A stretch of 17,197 nucleotides of DNA, from NCBI GenBank assembly GCA_965365655.1, contig CBDUCN010000082.1:1-17197 (forward strand), in the 5' to 3' direction. A program made the position numbers and the translations under genes. This DNA is from JBFHNV01 sp965365655. GTDB taxonomy: Bacteria; Pseudomonadota; Gammaproteobacteria; HK1. A model generated the notes under the pieces. That model was not told the DNA's origin. It searched no databases and was given only the letters and a program-made list of their open reading frames with translations. Below, piece after piece: positions 1 through 7,965 of this stretch. Every line of letters begins with the position of its first letter. Position 1 is the first letter of the stretch.

Positions 1-1017
1 GCGCAGGACGTGCGCGAGTGGATGGCGCGCCTGGGCGTTCGCTCGCTCGCGGAGCTCGTCGGGCGCACCGACCTGCTGCGCATCGCCGACGGCGAGACGC
101 CGCGGCAGTCGCGCCTCGACCTGACGCCCATCGTCTCCGACTACGGAGTGCCGGCGGACAAGCCGCAGGTGTGCGTGCAGCCGCGCAACGAGCCCTTCGA
201 CAAGGGCGAGCTCGCGGAGCAGATGGTGCGCGACGCGCTGCCGGCGATCGAGGAGAAGAGCGGAGGCGAGTTCAGCTACCGGGTACGCAACTGCGACCGT
301 TCCATCGGCGCGCGCCTGTCGGGCGAGATCGCGCGCCGCCACGGCGACAAGGGCATGGAGGACGCGCCGCTCACCATCCGCCTCACCGGAACCGCCGGGC
401 AGAGCTTCGGCGTGTGGAACGCGGGGGGGCTCGAGCTCTATCTGGAAGGTGACGCCAACGACTACGTGGGCAAGGGCATGGCCGGCGGCAAGATCGTCAT
501 CCACCCGCCCGCGGAGAGCCGCTTCAAGAGCAACCAGACCACGATCATCGGCAACACCTGCCTGTACGGCGCGACCGGCGGCCGCCTGTATGCCGCCGGC
601 GTCGCGGGCGAGCGATTCGCGGTGCGCAACTCCGGCGCCACCGCGGTGGTGGAAGGCGTGGGCGACCACGGCTGCGAGTACATGACCGGCGGCGTCGTGG
701 CCGTGCTCGGGGACACCGGCGTGAACTTCGGCGCCGGGATGACCGGCGGCTTCGCGTTCGTGCTGGACCTCGAGCGCAACTTCTTCGATCGCTACAACCA
801 CGAGCTGATCGACATCCATCGCATCCACACGGAGATCATGGAGGGTCACGCCGGTTACCTGCAGATCATCCTGGAGGACTACGTGCGCGAAACCGCCAGC
901 ACGTGGGGCGCGCAGATCCTCGAGGACTTCGACGACATGATCCGCAAGTTCTGGCTGGTCAAGCCGAAGGCCAGCGAGCTCAACGCGCTGCTGCACTCGC
1001 TGCGCGAGGCCGCGTGA
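1..1017 (+). CDS. gltB: Glutamate synthase large subunit, C-terminal part (partial)
   Basis: This is the 3' end of the large (alpha) subunit of NADPH-dependent glutamate synthase, which makes glutamate from glutamine and 2-oxoglutarate in the cytoplasm. The frame is open from base 1, so the gene begins outside the window; about 338 of roughly 1500 residues are present. What remains is the end of the synthase domain (a segment ending in LVGRTDLL) followed by the glycine-rich right-handed beta-helix GXGXG domain, with repeated turns such as GGKIVIHPP, GNTCLYGATGG and HGCEYMTGGVVAVLG. The N-terminal glutaminase and FMN/3Fe-4S segments lie upstream of the window. gltD follows after 68 bases in the same direction, the usual order for the two subunits. 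No frameshift is seen in the visible part. Confidence 0.96.
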   Translation, partial: AQDVREWMARLGVRSLAELVGRTDLLRIADGETPRQSRLDLTPIVSDYGVPADKPQVCVQPRNEPFDKGELAEQMVRDALPAIEEKSGGEFSYRVRNCDRSIGARLSGEIARRHGDKGMEDAPLTIRLTGTAGQSFGVWNAGGLELYLEGDANDYVGKGMAGGKIVIHPPAESRFKSNQTTIIGNTCLYGATGGRLYAAGVAGERFAVRNSGATAVVEGVGDHGCEYMTGGVVAVLGDTGVNFGAGMTGGFAFVLDLERNFFDRYNHELIDIHRIHTEIMEGHAGYLQIILEDYVRETASTWGAQILEDFDDMIRKFWLVKPKASELNALLHSLREAA

Positions 1018-1034
1018 CGCACCCCAACCGCGCA

Positions 1035-1056
1035 CGGGGCGGCCGCAGCCGCCCCG
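1035..1056 (+). other. Intercistronic GC hairpin between gltB and gltD
   Basis: The gltB-gltD gap holds a perfect 9-bp stem (CGGGGCGGC paired with GCCGCCCCG) closed by a four-base CGCA loop. There is no T tract after it, so it is not a standard intrinsic terminator. It could stabilise or partly attenuate the mRNA between the two subunit genes; the function is inferred only from structure and position. Confidence 0.4.
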
Positions 1057-1085
1057 GCGCACGAACCTGACAGCCGGAAGCGCTC

Positions 1086-2495
1086 ATGGCCAACCTTTTC
1101 CAGTTCGTCGACGTGCCACGCCAGGATCCGAAGAAGATCCCGGTCGAGGTGCGGGCGCGCAACTTCCAGGAGATCTACGGGCAGTTCGACGAGCAGGGCG
1201 CGACTGCGCAATCCGACCGCTGCATCGCCTGCGGCAATCCGTACTGCGAGTGGAAGTGCCCGGTGCACAACTACATTCCGGACTGGCTGAAGCTTGTCGC
1301 GGACGGCAATCTGATGGCGGCCGCGGATCTGTGCCACGAGACCAACTCGCTGCCCGAGATCTGCGGGCGCATCTGCCCCCAGGACCGCCTGTGCGAGGGT
1401 GCGTGCACGCTGAACGACGGCTTCGGCGCGGTGACCATCGGTTCGGTGGAGAAGTACATCACCGACACCGCGTTCGAGATGGGCTGGCGGCCCGACCTCT
1501 CGCACGTGAAGAACACCGGCAAGCGCGTCGCCGTGATAGGCGCCGGGCCCGCGGGCCTGGGCGCGGCGGACATCCTGGTGCGCAACGGCGTGAAGCCCGT
1601 GGTGTTCGACCGCTATCCGGAGATCGGCGGCCTGCTCACCTTCGGCATTCCGCCCTTCAAGCTGGAGAAGGACGTGGTGACGCGACGTCGCAGGCTGCAA
1701 GAGGAGATGGGCGTCGAGTTCAAGCTGAACACCGAGATCGGCCGCGACGTTCCGTTCCAGCGCCTGCTCGACGAGTTCGACGCGGTGTTCCTGGGGATGG
1801 GCGCGTACACCGCGATGCAGGGCGGCTTCCGCGGCGAGGACAATGACGGCGTGGTGCAGGCGCTGCCGTTCCTCATCGCCAACATCAACCGCCAGCTCGG
1901 CCTCGAGAAGCACCCGGGCGAATTCATCGACATGTCCGGCAGGCGGGTCGTGGTGCTGGGCGGCGGCGACACGGCGATGGACTGCGTGCGCACCTCCATC
2001 CGCCAGGGCGCCACCAGCGTGACCTGCGCCTACCGCCGCGATCAGGAGAACATGCCCGGGTCCATGCGCGAGGTGGAGAACGCGAAAGAGGAGGGTGTGC
2101 GCTTCCTCTGGAACCGCCAGCCGGTGGAGCTGCTCGGCGGGCGGCGGGTGGAGGGCGTGAAGGTGGTTACCACCCGCCTCGGCGATCCCGACGAGCGCGG
2201 TCGCCGGCGCCCGGAACCCATCCCCGGCACCGAGGAGGTGCTGCCGGCCGACCGCGTGATAATCGCGTTCGGCTTCCGCCCGAGCCCCAGCCCCTGGTTC
2301 GGCGACCACGGCATCGCGATCGACAGCGGCGGGCGGGTGATGGTCGCGCCGGAAGGCGGGGCGCTCCCGTTCCAGACCGGCAACCCGAAGGTGTTCGCCG
2401 GAGGCGACATGGTGCGCGGCTCCGACCTGGTGGTCACCGCGGTGTACGAGGGCCGCGAGGCGGCGAAGGCCATCTGCAGCTTCCTCGACGTCTGA
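1086..2495 (+). CDS. gltD: Glutamate synthase small subunit
   Basis: This is the beta subunit of glutamate synthase. It takes electrons from NADPH through FAD and passes them via Fe-S clusters to the large subunit. The 469-residue protein has the family's usual length. An N-terminal Fe-S region carries cysteines at about 46, 49, 54 and 58 (CIACGNPYCEWKC) and 93, 97, 103 and 107 (CGRICPQDRLCEGAC). An FAD-binding GAGPAG lies at about 152-157, and a second nucleotide-binding fold carries VVVLGGGDTAMDC. The C-terminal GGDMVRGSDLVVTAVYEGREAA segment typical of the family is present. The ATG is preceded by a GGAAG ribosome-binding site about five bases upstream. It follows gltB and precedes hemE (36-base gap), so the three are likely cotranscribed. 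Confidence 0.97.
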   Translation: MANLFQFVDVPRQDPKKIPVEVRARNFQEIYGQFDEQGATAQSDRCIACGNPYCEWKCPVHNYIPDWLKLVADGNLMAAADLCHETNSLPEICGRICPQDRLCEGACTLNDGFGAVTIGSVEKYITDTAFEMGWRPDLSHVKNTGKRVAVIGAGPAGLGAADILVRNGVKPVVFDRYPEIGGLLTFGIPPFKLEKDVVTRRRRLQEEMGVEFKLNTEIGRDVPFQRLLDEFDAVFLGMGAYTAMQGGFRGEDNDGVVQALPFLIANINRQLGLEKHPGEFIDMSGRRVVVLGGGDTAMDCVRTSIRQGATSVTCAYRRDQENMPGSMREVENAKEEGVRFLWNRQPVELLGGRRVEGVKVVTTRLGDPDERGRRRPEPIPGTEEVLPADRVIIAFGFRPSPSPWFGDHGIAIDSGGRVMVAPEGGALPFQTGNPKVFAGGDMVRGSDLVVTAVYEGREAAKAICSFLDV

Positions 2496-2531
2496 CTCCG
2501 TCCTTCCGTCACCCTCCGAGGAAGCTCTCCC

Positions 2532-3593
2532 ATGGATCCATTGCGCAACGACCGCTTCCTGCGCGCGCTTCGCCGCGAGCCGGTAGACCGCACCCCGCTG
2601 TGGGTGATGCGCCAGGCCGGGCGTTACCTGCCCGAGTACCGCGCGGTGCGCCAGCGCGCGGGCAGCTTCATGAACCTGTGCACCTCGCCGGAGATGGCGT
2701 GCGAGGTGACGCTGCAGCCCATCGACCGCTTCGACCTGGACGCCGCGATCCTGTTCTCCGACATCCTGACGATCCCGGGCGCGATGGGACTCGGGCTGGA
2801 TTTCCGGGAGGGCGAGGGCCCTTGCTTCGAACGGCCGGTGCGCACCCCGGCGGACATCCGCGCGCTGGGCGTGCCGGACCCCGAGGGCGAGCTCCGCTAC
2901 GTCACGGACGCCGTGCGGCTGATCCGACGCGAGCTGCGCGGACGGGTGCCGCTCATCGGCTTTGCCGGGAGTCCGTGGACCCTGGCGACCTACATGGTGG
3001 AGGGCGGCTCCAGCAGCACCTTCAGCCGCATCAAGGGACTCGCCTACGGCCAGCCGGACGCCGCCCACGAGCTGCTGGCGCTACTCGCGCGCGCGGTGTC
3101 GACGTATCTCGAGGCGCAGGCCGCCGCCGGCGCCCAGGCGCTGATGGTCTTCGACACCTGGGGCGGCGTGCTCACGCCGCGCGACTACCGCGCCTTCTCA
3201 CTGCAGTACATGACCCGGATCGTGCAGCACCTGGCCGCCAGCGGCGCCGCCGCCGACGTGCCGGTGATCCTGTTCACCAAGGGCGGCGGCGCGTGGCTGG
3301 AGCCGATGGCGGACAGCGGCTGCAGCGCGCTGGGCCTGGACTGGACGGTGGACATCGGCGACGCGCGGCGCCGCGTCGGCGAGCGCGTGGCCCTGCAGGG
3401 CAACATGGACCCGGCGATGCTGTACGCCCCCGAGGCACGCATACGCGAGGAGGTGGCATCCATCCTGGCATCCTTCGGAAAGGGCAGCGGACACGTCATG
3501 AACCTGGGCCACGGCGTGCAGCCCGCGGTGGACCCGGCCCGCGTCGCCGCGTTCGCGGACGCGGTGCGCGAGCTGAGCCCCGCGTATCACTGA
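2532..3593 (+). CDS. hemE: Uroporphyrinogen decarboxylase
   Basis: This cytoplasmic enzyme removes four carboxyl groups from uroporphyrinogen III to give coproporphyrinogen III, a step of heme biosynthesis. At 353 residues it matches the family length. The N-terminal signature PLWVMRQAGRYLPEYR (about 22-37) contains the substrate-binding arginines. The segment LFSDILTIPGAMGL (about 75-88) carries the catalytic aspartate, and GFAGSPWTLATYMVEGG (about 143-159) is the second family signature. The C-terminal NLGHGV segment is also present. The start ATG has a good Shine-Dalgarno sequence, GAGGAAG (2518-2524), seven bases upstream. Heme made here feeds the heme A pathway encoded at the other end of the window, though the two loci are separate transcription units. 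Confidence 0.97.
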   Translation: MDPLRNDRFLRALRREPVDRTPLWVMRQAGRYLPEYRAVRQRAGSFMNLCTSPEMACEVTLQPIDRFDLDAAILFSDILTIPGAMGLGLDFREGEGPCFERPVRTPADIRALGVPDPEGELRYVTDAVRLIRRELRGRVPLIGFAGSPWTLATYMVEGGSSSTFSRIKGLAYGQPDAAHELLALLARAVSTYLEAQAAAGAQALMVFDTWGGVLTPRDYRAFSLQYMTRIVQHLAASGAAADVPVILFTKGGGAWLEPMADSGCSALGLDWTVDIGDARRRVGERVALQGNMDPAMLYAPEARIREEVASILASFGKGSGHVMNLGHGVQPAVDPARVAAFADAVRELSPAYH

Positions 3594-3614
3594 CGGGCGC
3601 GTGCCGGGGCGCTC

Positions 3615-4544
3615 GTGAACGGATCACCGCGCGTGCTGCGCGACCTGCTTTCCCCGGTGCTGAAGGGGATGTGCATGGGCGCGGCGGACGTCGTGCCGGG
3701 CGTGAGCGGGGGCACCATGGCCCTCATCCTCGGCATCTACGAGCGCCTGCTGGACGCCATCAGGCACGTGGACCTGCACTTCGTGCGCAGGCTTCTGCAA
3801 GGCCGCTTCCGCGACGCGGCGGTGCACACCGATCTCGTGTTCCTGCTGCTGCTCGGCAGCGGCATCTTCGCATCGCTGATGTTCTTCACCCGGGTGGTGT
3901 CGCTGCCGCGCCTGATCGTCGAGCAGCCGGAGCTGATCTACGGCCTGTTCTTCGGCCTCATCGTGGCCTCCATCGGTGCGCTCGTCGCGAGGCTGCGGCC
4001 GCTGGGCACCGGGGCCGTCGGGTGGATGCTGCTGGGCACCGTGCTCGGGCTCGCCATCGTGAACCTGGTGCCGATGCAGACGCCCACCGCGACCTGGTTC
4101 ATCTTCCTGTGCGGTGCGCTGGCGATCTGCGCGATGATCCTTCCCGGCGTGTCCGGCTCCTTCATCCTCCTCGTGCTGCAGAAGTACGCCTACGTCTTCG
4201 ACGCTCTGGGCCGGCTGGATCTCACGATCATCGTGCCCTTCGCGCTCGGCTGTGCAACCGGCCTCGCCGCCTTCAGCCGCGTGCTGGGCTGGCTGCTCGG
4301 GCGCTTCCACGACGTCACCCTGCTCGTGATCGTCGGCATTCTCACCGGCTCGCTGTGGAGCATCTGGCCGTTCCAGGAACGCGTCTACGAGACGGTGCGC
4401 GGCAAGCAGCGCCTGATCGGCACCACCCCCGTGCTCCCGGAATCGTGGGACGCGACGGCGTGGGGCGCCGTCGCGCTCGCGCTCGCGGGGGTGGTGGCGG
4501 TGACCGCCCTGCATGTGTTCGCGACGCGCCGCCGGCCGTCATGA
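3615..4544 (+). CDS. DUF368 polytopic membrane protein, probable undecaprenyl-phosphate translocase
   Basis: This 309-residue inner-membrane protein belongs to the DUF368 family. The family hallmark is repeated: MGAADVVPGVSGGTMALILGIYE near the N-terminus (about 21-43) and ILPGVSGSFILLVLQKY near the middle, suggesting an inverted-repeat transporter fold. Several hydrophobic segments lie between and after the two copies. DUF368 proteins have been reported to recycle undecaprenyl phosphate across the membrane for cell-wall and surface-polymer synthesis; I assign that role by family only. I chose the GTG at 3615, which lies 21 bases after hemE and gives a short N-terminal lead before the first motif; no strong Shine-Dalgarno sequence is visible. 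A later ATG just inside the first motif would truncate it. Confidence 0.85.
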   Translation: MNGSPRVLRDLLSPVLKGMCMGAADVVPGVSGGTMALILGIYERLLDAIRHVDLHFVRRLLQGRFRDAAVHTDLVFLLLLGSGIFASLMFFTRVVSLPRLIVEQPELIYGLFFGLIVASIGALVARLRPLGTGAVGWMLLGTVLGLAIVNLVPMQTPTATWFIFLCGALAICAMILPGVSGSFILLVLQKYAYVFDALGRLDLTIIVPFALGCATGLAAFSRVLGWLLGRFHDVTLLVIVGILTGSLWSIWPFQERVYETVRGKQRLIGTTPVLPESWDATAWGAVALALAGVVAVTALHVFATRRRPS

Positions 4545-4608
4545 CGGGGAGACGGTGAGCGCGCCCCGACGCGGGACCCGCCGCGACGCCGCCGTGCGCG
4601 GCGCGCAG

Positions 4609-4634
4609 GCGCCGCGACGCTGCGGTCGCGGCGC
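4609..4634 (+). other. GC-rich hairpin upstream of mutM
   Basis: In the 121-base gap between the DUF368 gene and mutM, GCGCCGCGAC pairs perfectly with GTCGCGGCGC around a six-base loop (GCTGCG). No T tract follows. It may separate the two genes transcriptionally or shape the mutM leader, but function is not shown. The rest of this gap is GC-rich sequence with no gene. Confidence 0.35.
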
Positions 4635-4665
4635 GGGGCGCCGGCGTCACCGGCCCGGGTGAGCG

Positions 4666-5481
4666 ATGCCCGAGCTACCGGAAGTCGAGACCACTCGCCG
4701 CGGCATCGCGCCCCACGTCGAGGGGCGACGCGTCGCGGCGCTCGAGGTGCACGAGCCGCGGCTGCGCTGGCCACTCGACCCGGGGCTCGCGCAGAGCCTG
4801 ATCGGCAGACCGGTGGTGGAGGTGGGACGGCGGGCCAAGTACCTGCTGCTCCGCTTCGCTCACGGCACGCTGATCGTGCACCTGGGAATGTCCGGCTCGC
4901 TGCGCATCGCCGCGCCACGCGAGCCGCGCCGGGTGCACGACCACGTGGAGATGGTGCTCGATGACGGGCGCGTGCTGCGCTATCACGACCCGCGCCGCTT
5001 CGGCAGCATGCACTTCCAGCCCGGCGATGCACTCACGCACTGGCTGCTGACCAGCCTCGGCGTGGAGCCGCTGGACGACGCCTTCGACGGCGCGCTGCTC
5101 AAGGCCGCCGCAGCGCGTCGGCGGGGGCCGGTCAAGTCGCTGCTCATGGACTCGCACGTCGTTGTCGGCGTCGGCAACATCTACGCCAGCGAGTCGCTGC
5201 ACCTCGCCGGAATACACCCGTCGCGCCCGGCGGTGCGCATCTCTCTGGCGCGCTACGAACGCCTGTCGCAGTCCGTCAAGCAGGTGCTCGCGAGCGCCAT
5301 CCGCGATGGCGGCACGACGCTGCGCGATTTCGTCAACGGCGTCGGAGAGCCCGGCTACTTCGCGCAGTCGCTGTCGGTATATGGGCGCGCCGGGGAGGCC
5401 TGCCGCCGCTGCGGTGACCGGGTGCGCAGCCGGATCATCGCGCAGCGCAATACCTTCTTCTGCGCCGGCTGCCAGCGCTGA
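4666..5481 (+). CDS. mutM: Formamidopyrimidine-DNA glycosylase (8-oxoguanine repair)
   Basis: This base-excision repair enzyme removes 8-oxoguanine and ring-opened purines, then cleaves the abasic site by beta/delta-elimination. The N-terminus MPELPEVETTRRGI carries the catalytic proline (Pro2 after Met removal) and Glu3. Lys58 in RRAKYLLL is the conserved phosphate-binding lysine. The helix-two-turn-helix region includes VGVGNIYASESL. A C-terminal zinc finger has Cys246, Cys249, Cys266 and Cys269 in CRRC...CAGC. The 271-residue length is normal and all key residues are present. The start is fixed by the required PELPE N-terminus. The gene converges with the ferredoxin gene on the other strand, leaving an 81-base gap. 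Confidence 0.97.
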   Translation: MPELPEVETTRRGIAPHVEGRRVAALEVHEPRLRWPLDPGLAQSLIGRPVVEVGRRAKYLLLRFAHGTLIVHLGMSGSLRIAAPREPRRVHDHVEMVLDDGRVLRYHDPRRFGSMHFQPGDALTHWLLTSLGVEPLDDAFDGALLKAAAARRRGPVKSLLMDSHVVVGVGNIYASESLHLAGIHPSRPAVRISLARYERLSQSVKQVLASAIRDGGTTLRDFVNGVGEPGYFAQSLSVYGRAGEACRRCGDRVRSRIIAQRNTFFCAGCQR

Positions 5482-5520
5482 GCTCGGGAATCCCTCACCC
5501 GCCCGCTGCGACGGCGCGCG

Positions 5521-5549
5521 AAAGATTCAATATCAAGGCTCCGGGAGCC
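5521..5549 (-). terminator. Possible terminator of the rsmD-coaD-ferredoxin unit
   Basis: Read leftward, a stem of GGCTCC/GGAGCC (5537-5549, one-base centre, so the real loop takes up inner pairs) is followed by the T-rich stretch TTGATATTGAATCTTT. It lies 14 bases past the ferredoxin stop codon in the gap between convergent genes. The stem is short and the T tract interrupted, so this is a weak call. Confidence 0.35.
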
Positions 5550-5562
5550 CGCGCGCTTCCGC

Positions 5563-5835
5563 CTATTCTCCACCCTGCTCGCCGGCGGCCCGCCCCGTGA
5601 TGCGCAGGTACTTGGCATACAGCTGGTCGCGCGTCTCTTCGTGGTTCGGGTCCAGCGGGATGCAGTCCACCGGGCACACCTCGACGCACTGCGAGGTCTC
5701 GAAGTGCCCGACGCACTCGGTGCACAGCGCCGGGTCGATGCGGTAGAACTCCTCGCCCGGCGAGATGGCGTCGTTCGGGCACTCGGGCTCGCAGACGTCG
5801 CAGTTGATGCATTCGTCGGTGATCATCAGCGCCAT
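5563..5835 (-). CDS. 2[4Fe-4S] ferredoxin, YfhL / Alvin type
   Basis: This 90-residue soluble electron carrier is predicted to hold two [4Fe-4S] clusters. The first motif is C9-x2-C12-x2-C15-x3-C19P. The second is C38-x2-C41-x8-C50-x3-C54P, where the eight-residue insertion between the second and third cysteines marks the Allochromatium vinosum (Alvin)/YfhL class with low-potential clusters. A further Cys58 follows. An upstream in-frame ATG at 5868 exists, but the ATG at 5835 is preferred because AGGAG lies nine bases before it and the family N-terminus is MALMITDECINCDVC. It is the last gene of a leftward unit after rsmD and coaD (48-base gap). Its redox partner cannot be told from the sequence. 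Confidence 0.93.
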   Translation of the reverse strand: MALMITDECINCDVCEPECPNDAISPGEEFYRIDPALCTECVGHFETSQCVEVCPVDCIPLDPNHEETRDQLYAKYLRITGRAAGEQGGE

Positions 5836-5883
5836 CGCGTCACGCTCCTGCGGGGCAGGCGCCGGCAAGCCGCGCCACAGCCA

Positions 5884-6363
5884 TCAGCGGAAGCGCTGCG
5901 CGAGGGCTTCCTGCACCACGGCCGGCACGAACTTGCTCACGTCTCCACCGAGGCTCGCGATCTCGCGCACCAGTGACGACGAGATGAAGGTGTAGCCCTC
6001 GTCCGGGGTCAGGAACATCGTCTCGACCTCCGGCGCCAGCCGGCGGTTCATGCTCGCGAGCTGGAACTCGTACTCGAAATCCGACACCGCGCGCAGGCCG
6101 CGCAGGATGACGTCCGCACCCTGCGCCATCGCAAACGTGACCAGCAGCCCGCTGAAACCCATCACCTCCACGTTGGGCGTCTTGCGCAGGGCCTCGCGCG
6201 CGAGATCGATGCGCTCGTCGAGACTGAAGCACGGGCTCTTGGAGCCGCTGCCCGCGACCGCGACGAGCACGCGGCTGAAGCGTTTCGCTGCGCGCTGCAC
6301 GAGGTCCACGTGACCGTTCGTCAGGGGATCGAAGGTGCCGGGATAGAGGGCGGTCTGGTTCAT
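5884..6363 (-). CDS. coaD: Phosphopantetheine adenylyltransferase
   Basis: CoaD transfers AMP from ATP to 4'-phosphopantetheine, giving dephospho-CoA, the penultimate step of coenzyme A synthesis. The 159-residue protein is of normal length. The nucleotidyltransferase signature YPGTFDPLTNGHVD (about 7-20) contains the TxGH motif, here T15-N-G-H18. The C-terminal ISSSLVREIASLGGDV segment (about 127-142) is the second family motif. The start ATG overlaps the rsmD stop codon as ATGA (6360-6363), which fixes the start and suggests translational coupling. The ferredoxin gene follows. Confidence 0.96.
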   Translation of the reverse strand: MNQTALYPGTFDPLTNGHVDLVQRAAKRFSRVLVAVAGSGSKSPCFSLDERIDLAREALRKTPNVEVMGFSGLLVTFAMAQGADVILRGLRAVSDFEYEFQLASMNRRLAPEVETMFLTPDEGYTFISSSLVREIASLGGDVSKFVPAVVQEALAQRFR

Positions 6364-6968
6364 GGAGACGGGTCGCCGGACGTGAGCGCGAGATGATAGC
6401 GCACCCGTCCCGCGCGCTGGGCGCGCAGCGCGCTCCACCCGGACGGCCAGCACACCGGATCCCCGTCCGCCGGCGTTTCCAGGTAGACCAGCGCGTGCGG
6501 CGCGAGCACGGGCGACTGCGCCAGGCGCGCCAGCAGCCGCGGGATGTCCAGGGTTCCGAACGGCGGATCCAGGAACACCACGTCGAAGCGCTCGCTGCAT
6601 GTCTCCAGCCACGACTCCGCGTCGGCGGGGACGACCTGCACCTCGCCGGCGCCCAGGGCCCTTGCCTGCTGCTCGAGGTGACGCACGACCCGCGGGTCGC
6701 GCTCGACCAGCACCACGCGGGACGCGCCGCGCGAGGCCGCCTCGAAACCCAGCGCACCGGTGCCGGCAAACAGGTCGAGGCAGCGCGCACCCGGCAGGTC
6801 GGGCGCCAGCCAGTTGAACAGCGTCTCGCGCACCCGGTCCGGCGTGGGGCGCAGGCCCGGGACCGCCGGCACGGAAATCAGCCGCCGCTTCCAGCGCCCG
6901 CCGATGATCCGGATGCGTCCCGGTGGCGCCGCCACGCTCGTTCTCCCGATTCGCCGCAACTGCCGCAT
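6360..6968 (-). CDS. rsmD: 16S rRNA (guanine-966-N2)-methyltransferase
   Basis: RsmD methylates the exocyclic amine of G966 in 16S rRNA of the small ribosomal subunit using S-adenosylmethionine. The 202-residue protein has the family N-terminal segment IRIIGGRWKRRLISVP and PTPDRVRETLFNWL. The SAM-binding motif LDLFAGTGALGFE lies at about 64-76 and the catalytic DPPF motif at about 134-137. I chose the ATG at 6968, near the common start of the family. It is divergent from ftsY, with 49 bases between the two start codons, a neighbourhood common in gammaproteobacteria. Its end overlaps the coaD start. Confidence 0.94.
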   Translation of the reverse strand: MRQLRRIGRTSVAAPPGRIRIIGGRWKRRLISVPAVPGLRPTPDRVRETLFNWLAPDLPGARCLDLFAGTGALGFEAASRGASRVVLVERDPRVVRHLEQQARALGAGEVQVVPADAESWLETCSERFDVVFLDPPFGTLDIPRLLARLAQSPVLAPHALVYLETPADGDPVCWPSGWSALRAQRAGRVRYHLALTSGDPSP

Positions 6969-7025
6969 GGTACGATCCTCGCGACACGGCCACCCCATTA
7001 CGCCCCGTTCTCGTTCCATGTCCAA
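6969..7025. promoter_or_regulatory. Candidate divergent promoters, rsmD and ftsY
   Basis: Two divergent genes share a 49-base gap, so both promoters must lie in or near it unless transcription starts further off. Rightward, TACGAT (6971-6976) preceded by TGG could be an extended -10 for ftsY, without a clear -35. Leftward, CGTAAT (7002-6997) with TTGGAC (7025-7020) 17 bases upstream could serve rsmD. Each match is partial, so this is tentative. Confidence 0.25.
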
Positions 7026-7965
7026 GGATGCTGCTCCCGGCGGCCGCGGGCTCTTCGCGCGGCTGCGCGCAGGGCTCGCGCGCACGCGCGACGTGCTCAC
7101 CACGGACGTCACCGACCTGCTTCGTTCCCGTGCGAGCATCGACGAGGATCTGCTCGACGATCTGGAGGCGATCCTGATCGGAGCCGACGTCGGCGTGGAC
7201 GCGAGCGCACGCCTGCTGGCCGGGCTGCGCGAGCGCGTGCGACGCAAGGAGGCGGGCGACGCCGACGCCGTGCTGCGTGCGCTGCGCGACGGCATGCGCG
7301 AGATCCTCGACCCGGTGTGCGCACCGTTGCGGATCCCGGAAGATCCACCGAAGCCGTGGATGATCCTGATGGTGGGGGTGAACGGCGCCGGCAAGACCAC
7401 CACCATCGGCAAGCTGGCGGCGCGCTTCAAGGCCGAGGGGCGGAGCGTGATGCTGGCAGCCGGGGACACGTTCCGTGCTGCGGCCGTCGAACAGTTGCAG
7501 CGCTGGGGAGAGCGCAACGCGGTGCCGGTGATCGCGCAGGAGCAGGGCGCCGACCCGGCGTCGGTGGTGTACGACGCGCTCGCCGCCGCGCAGGCCCGCT
7601 CAGTGGACGTCCTGATTGCCGACACCGCGGGCCGCCTCCACACCCAGGGCGGGCTGATGGAGGAGCTGAAGAAGGTGAAGCGCGTCGCCGCCAAGCTGGA
7701 CCCGAGCGCGCCCCACGAGACGCTGCTGGTGATCGACGCCGGGATGGGTCAGAACGCGGTGGTGCAGGCACGGCAGTTCAACGACGCGATCGGGGTCACC
7801 GGCATTGCGCTCACCAAGCTGGACGGCACGGCGCGCGGCGGCGTGGTGCTCGCGATCGCGGAGCAGCTCGGCATTCCGCTGCGCCTGGTGGGCGTGGGCG
7901 AGTCTGCGCAGGATCTCCGCGACTTCGACGCCGGCGATTTCGTGCAGGCACTGATCGACGCGTGA
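7018..7965 (+). CDS. ftsY: Signal recognition particle receptor FtsY
   Basis: FtsY is the membrane-associated GTPase that docks SRP-ribosome complexes at the translocon for cotranslational insertion of membrane proteins. The 315-residue protein has the four-helix N domain (about 30-100) and the G domain. The P-loop is GVNGAGKTTT (120-129), followed by AAGDTFRAAAVEQL, DTAGR (202-206) and TKLDG (266-270). The usual DATTGQNA-type motif reads DAGMGQNA here. The acidic A domain that extends Escherichia coli FtsY to about 497 residues is essentially missing. The ATG at 7018 is chosen because it starts a basic, glycine-rich amphipathic lead; an in-frame ATG at 6967 would overlap the rsmD start. No Shine-Dalgarno sequence is evident. 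It is the first gene of a unit with ftsE and ftsX. Confidence 0.96.
   Translation: MSKDAAPGGRGLFARLRAGLARTRDVLTTDVTDLLRSRASIDEDLLDDLEAILIGADVGVDASARLLAGLRERVRRKEAGDADAVLRALRDGMREILDPVCAPLRIPEDPPKPWMILMVGVNGAGKTTTIGKLAARFKAEGRSVMLAAGDTFRAAAVEQLQRWGERNAVPVIAQEQGADPASVVYDALAAAQARSVDVLIADTAGRLHTQGGLMEELKKVKRVAAKLDPSAPHETLLVIDAGMGQNAVVQARQFNDAIGVTGIALTKLDGTARGGVVLAIAEQLGIPLRLVGVGESAQDLRDFDAGDFVQALIDA

Noticed and set aside
879..3068. A 729-codon open frame on the - strand opposite gltD and hemE
   Set aside because: It lies antisense to two well-recognised genes; its arginine-, alanine- and histidine-rich composition is the usual result of reading high-GC genes in the complementary frame. No domain recognised.
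3624..4514. A 296-codon open frame on the - strand opposite the DUF368 gene
   Set aside because: It mirrors the coding frame of a membrane protein and gives a histidine-, glutamine- and glutamate-rich product with no family features.
2600..4558. A 652-codon open frame on the + strand across hemE and the DUF368 gene
   Set aside because: It is an alternative frame of two real genes, with low-complexity arginine/glycine/alanine content and no recognisable motif.
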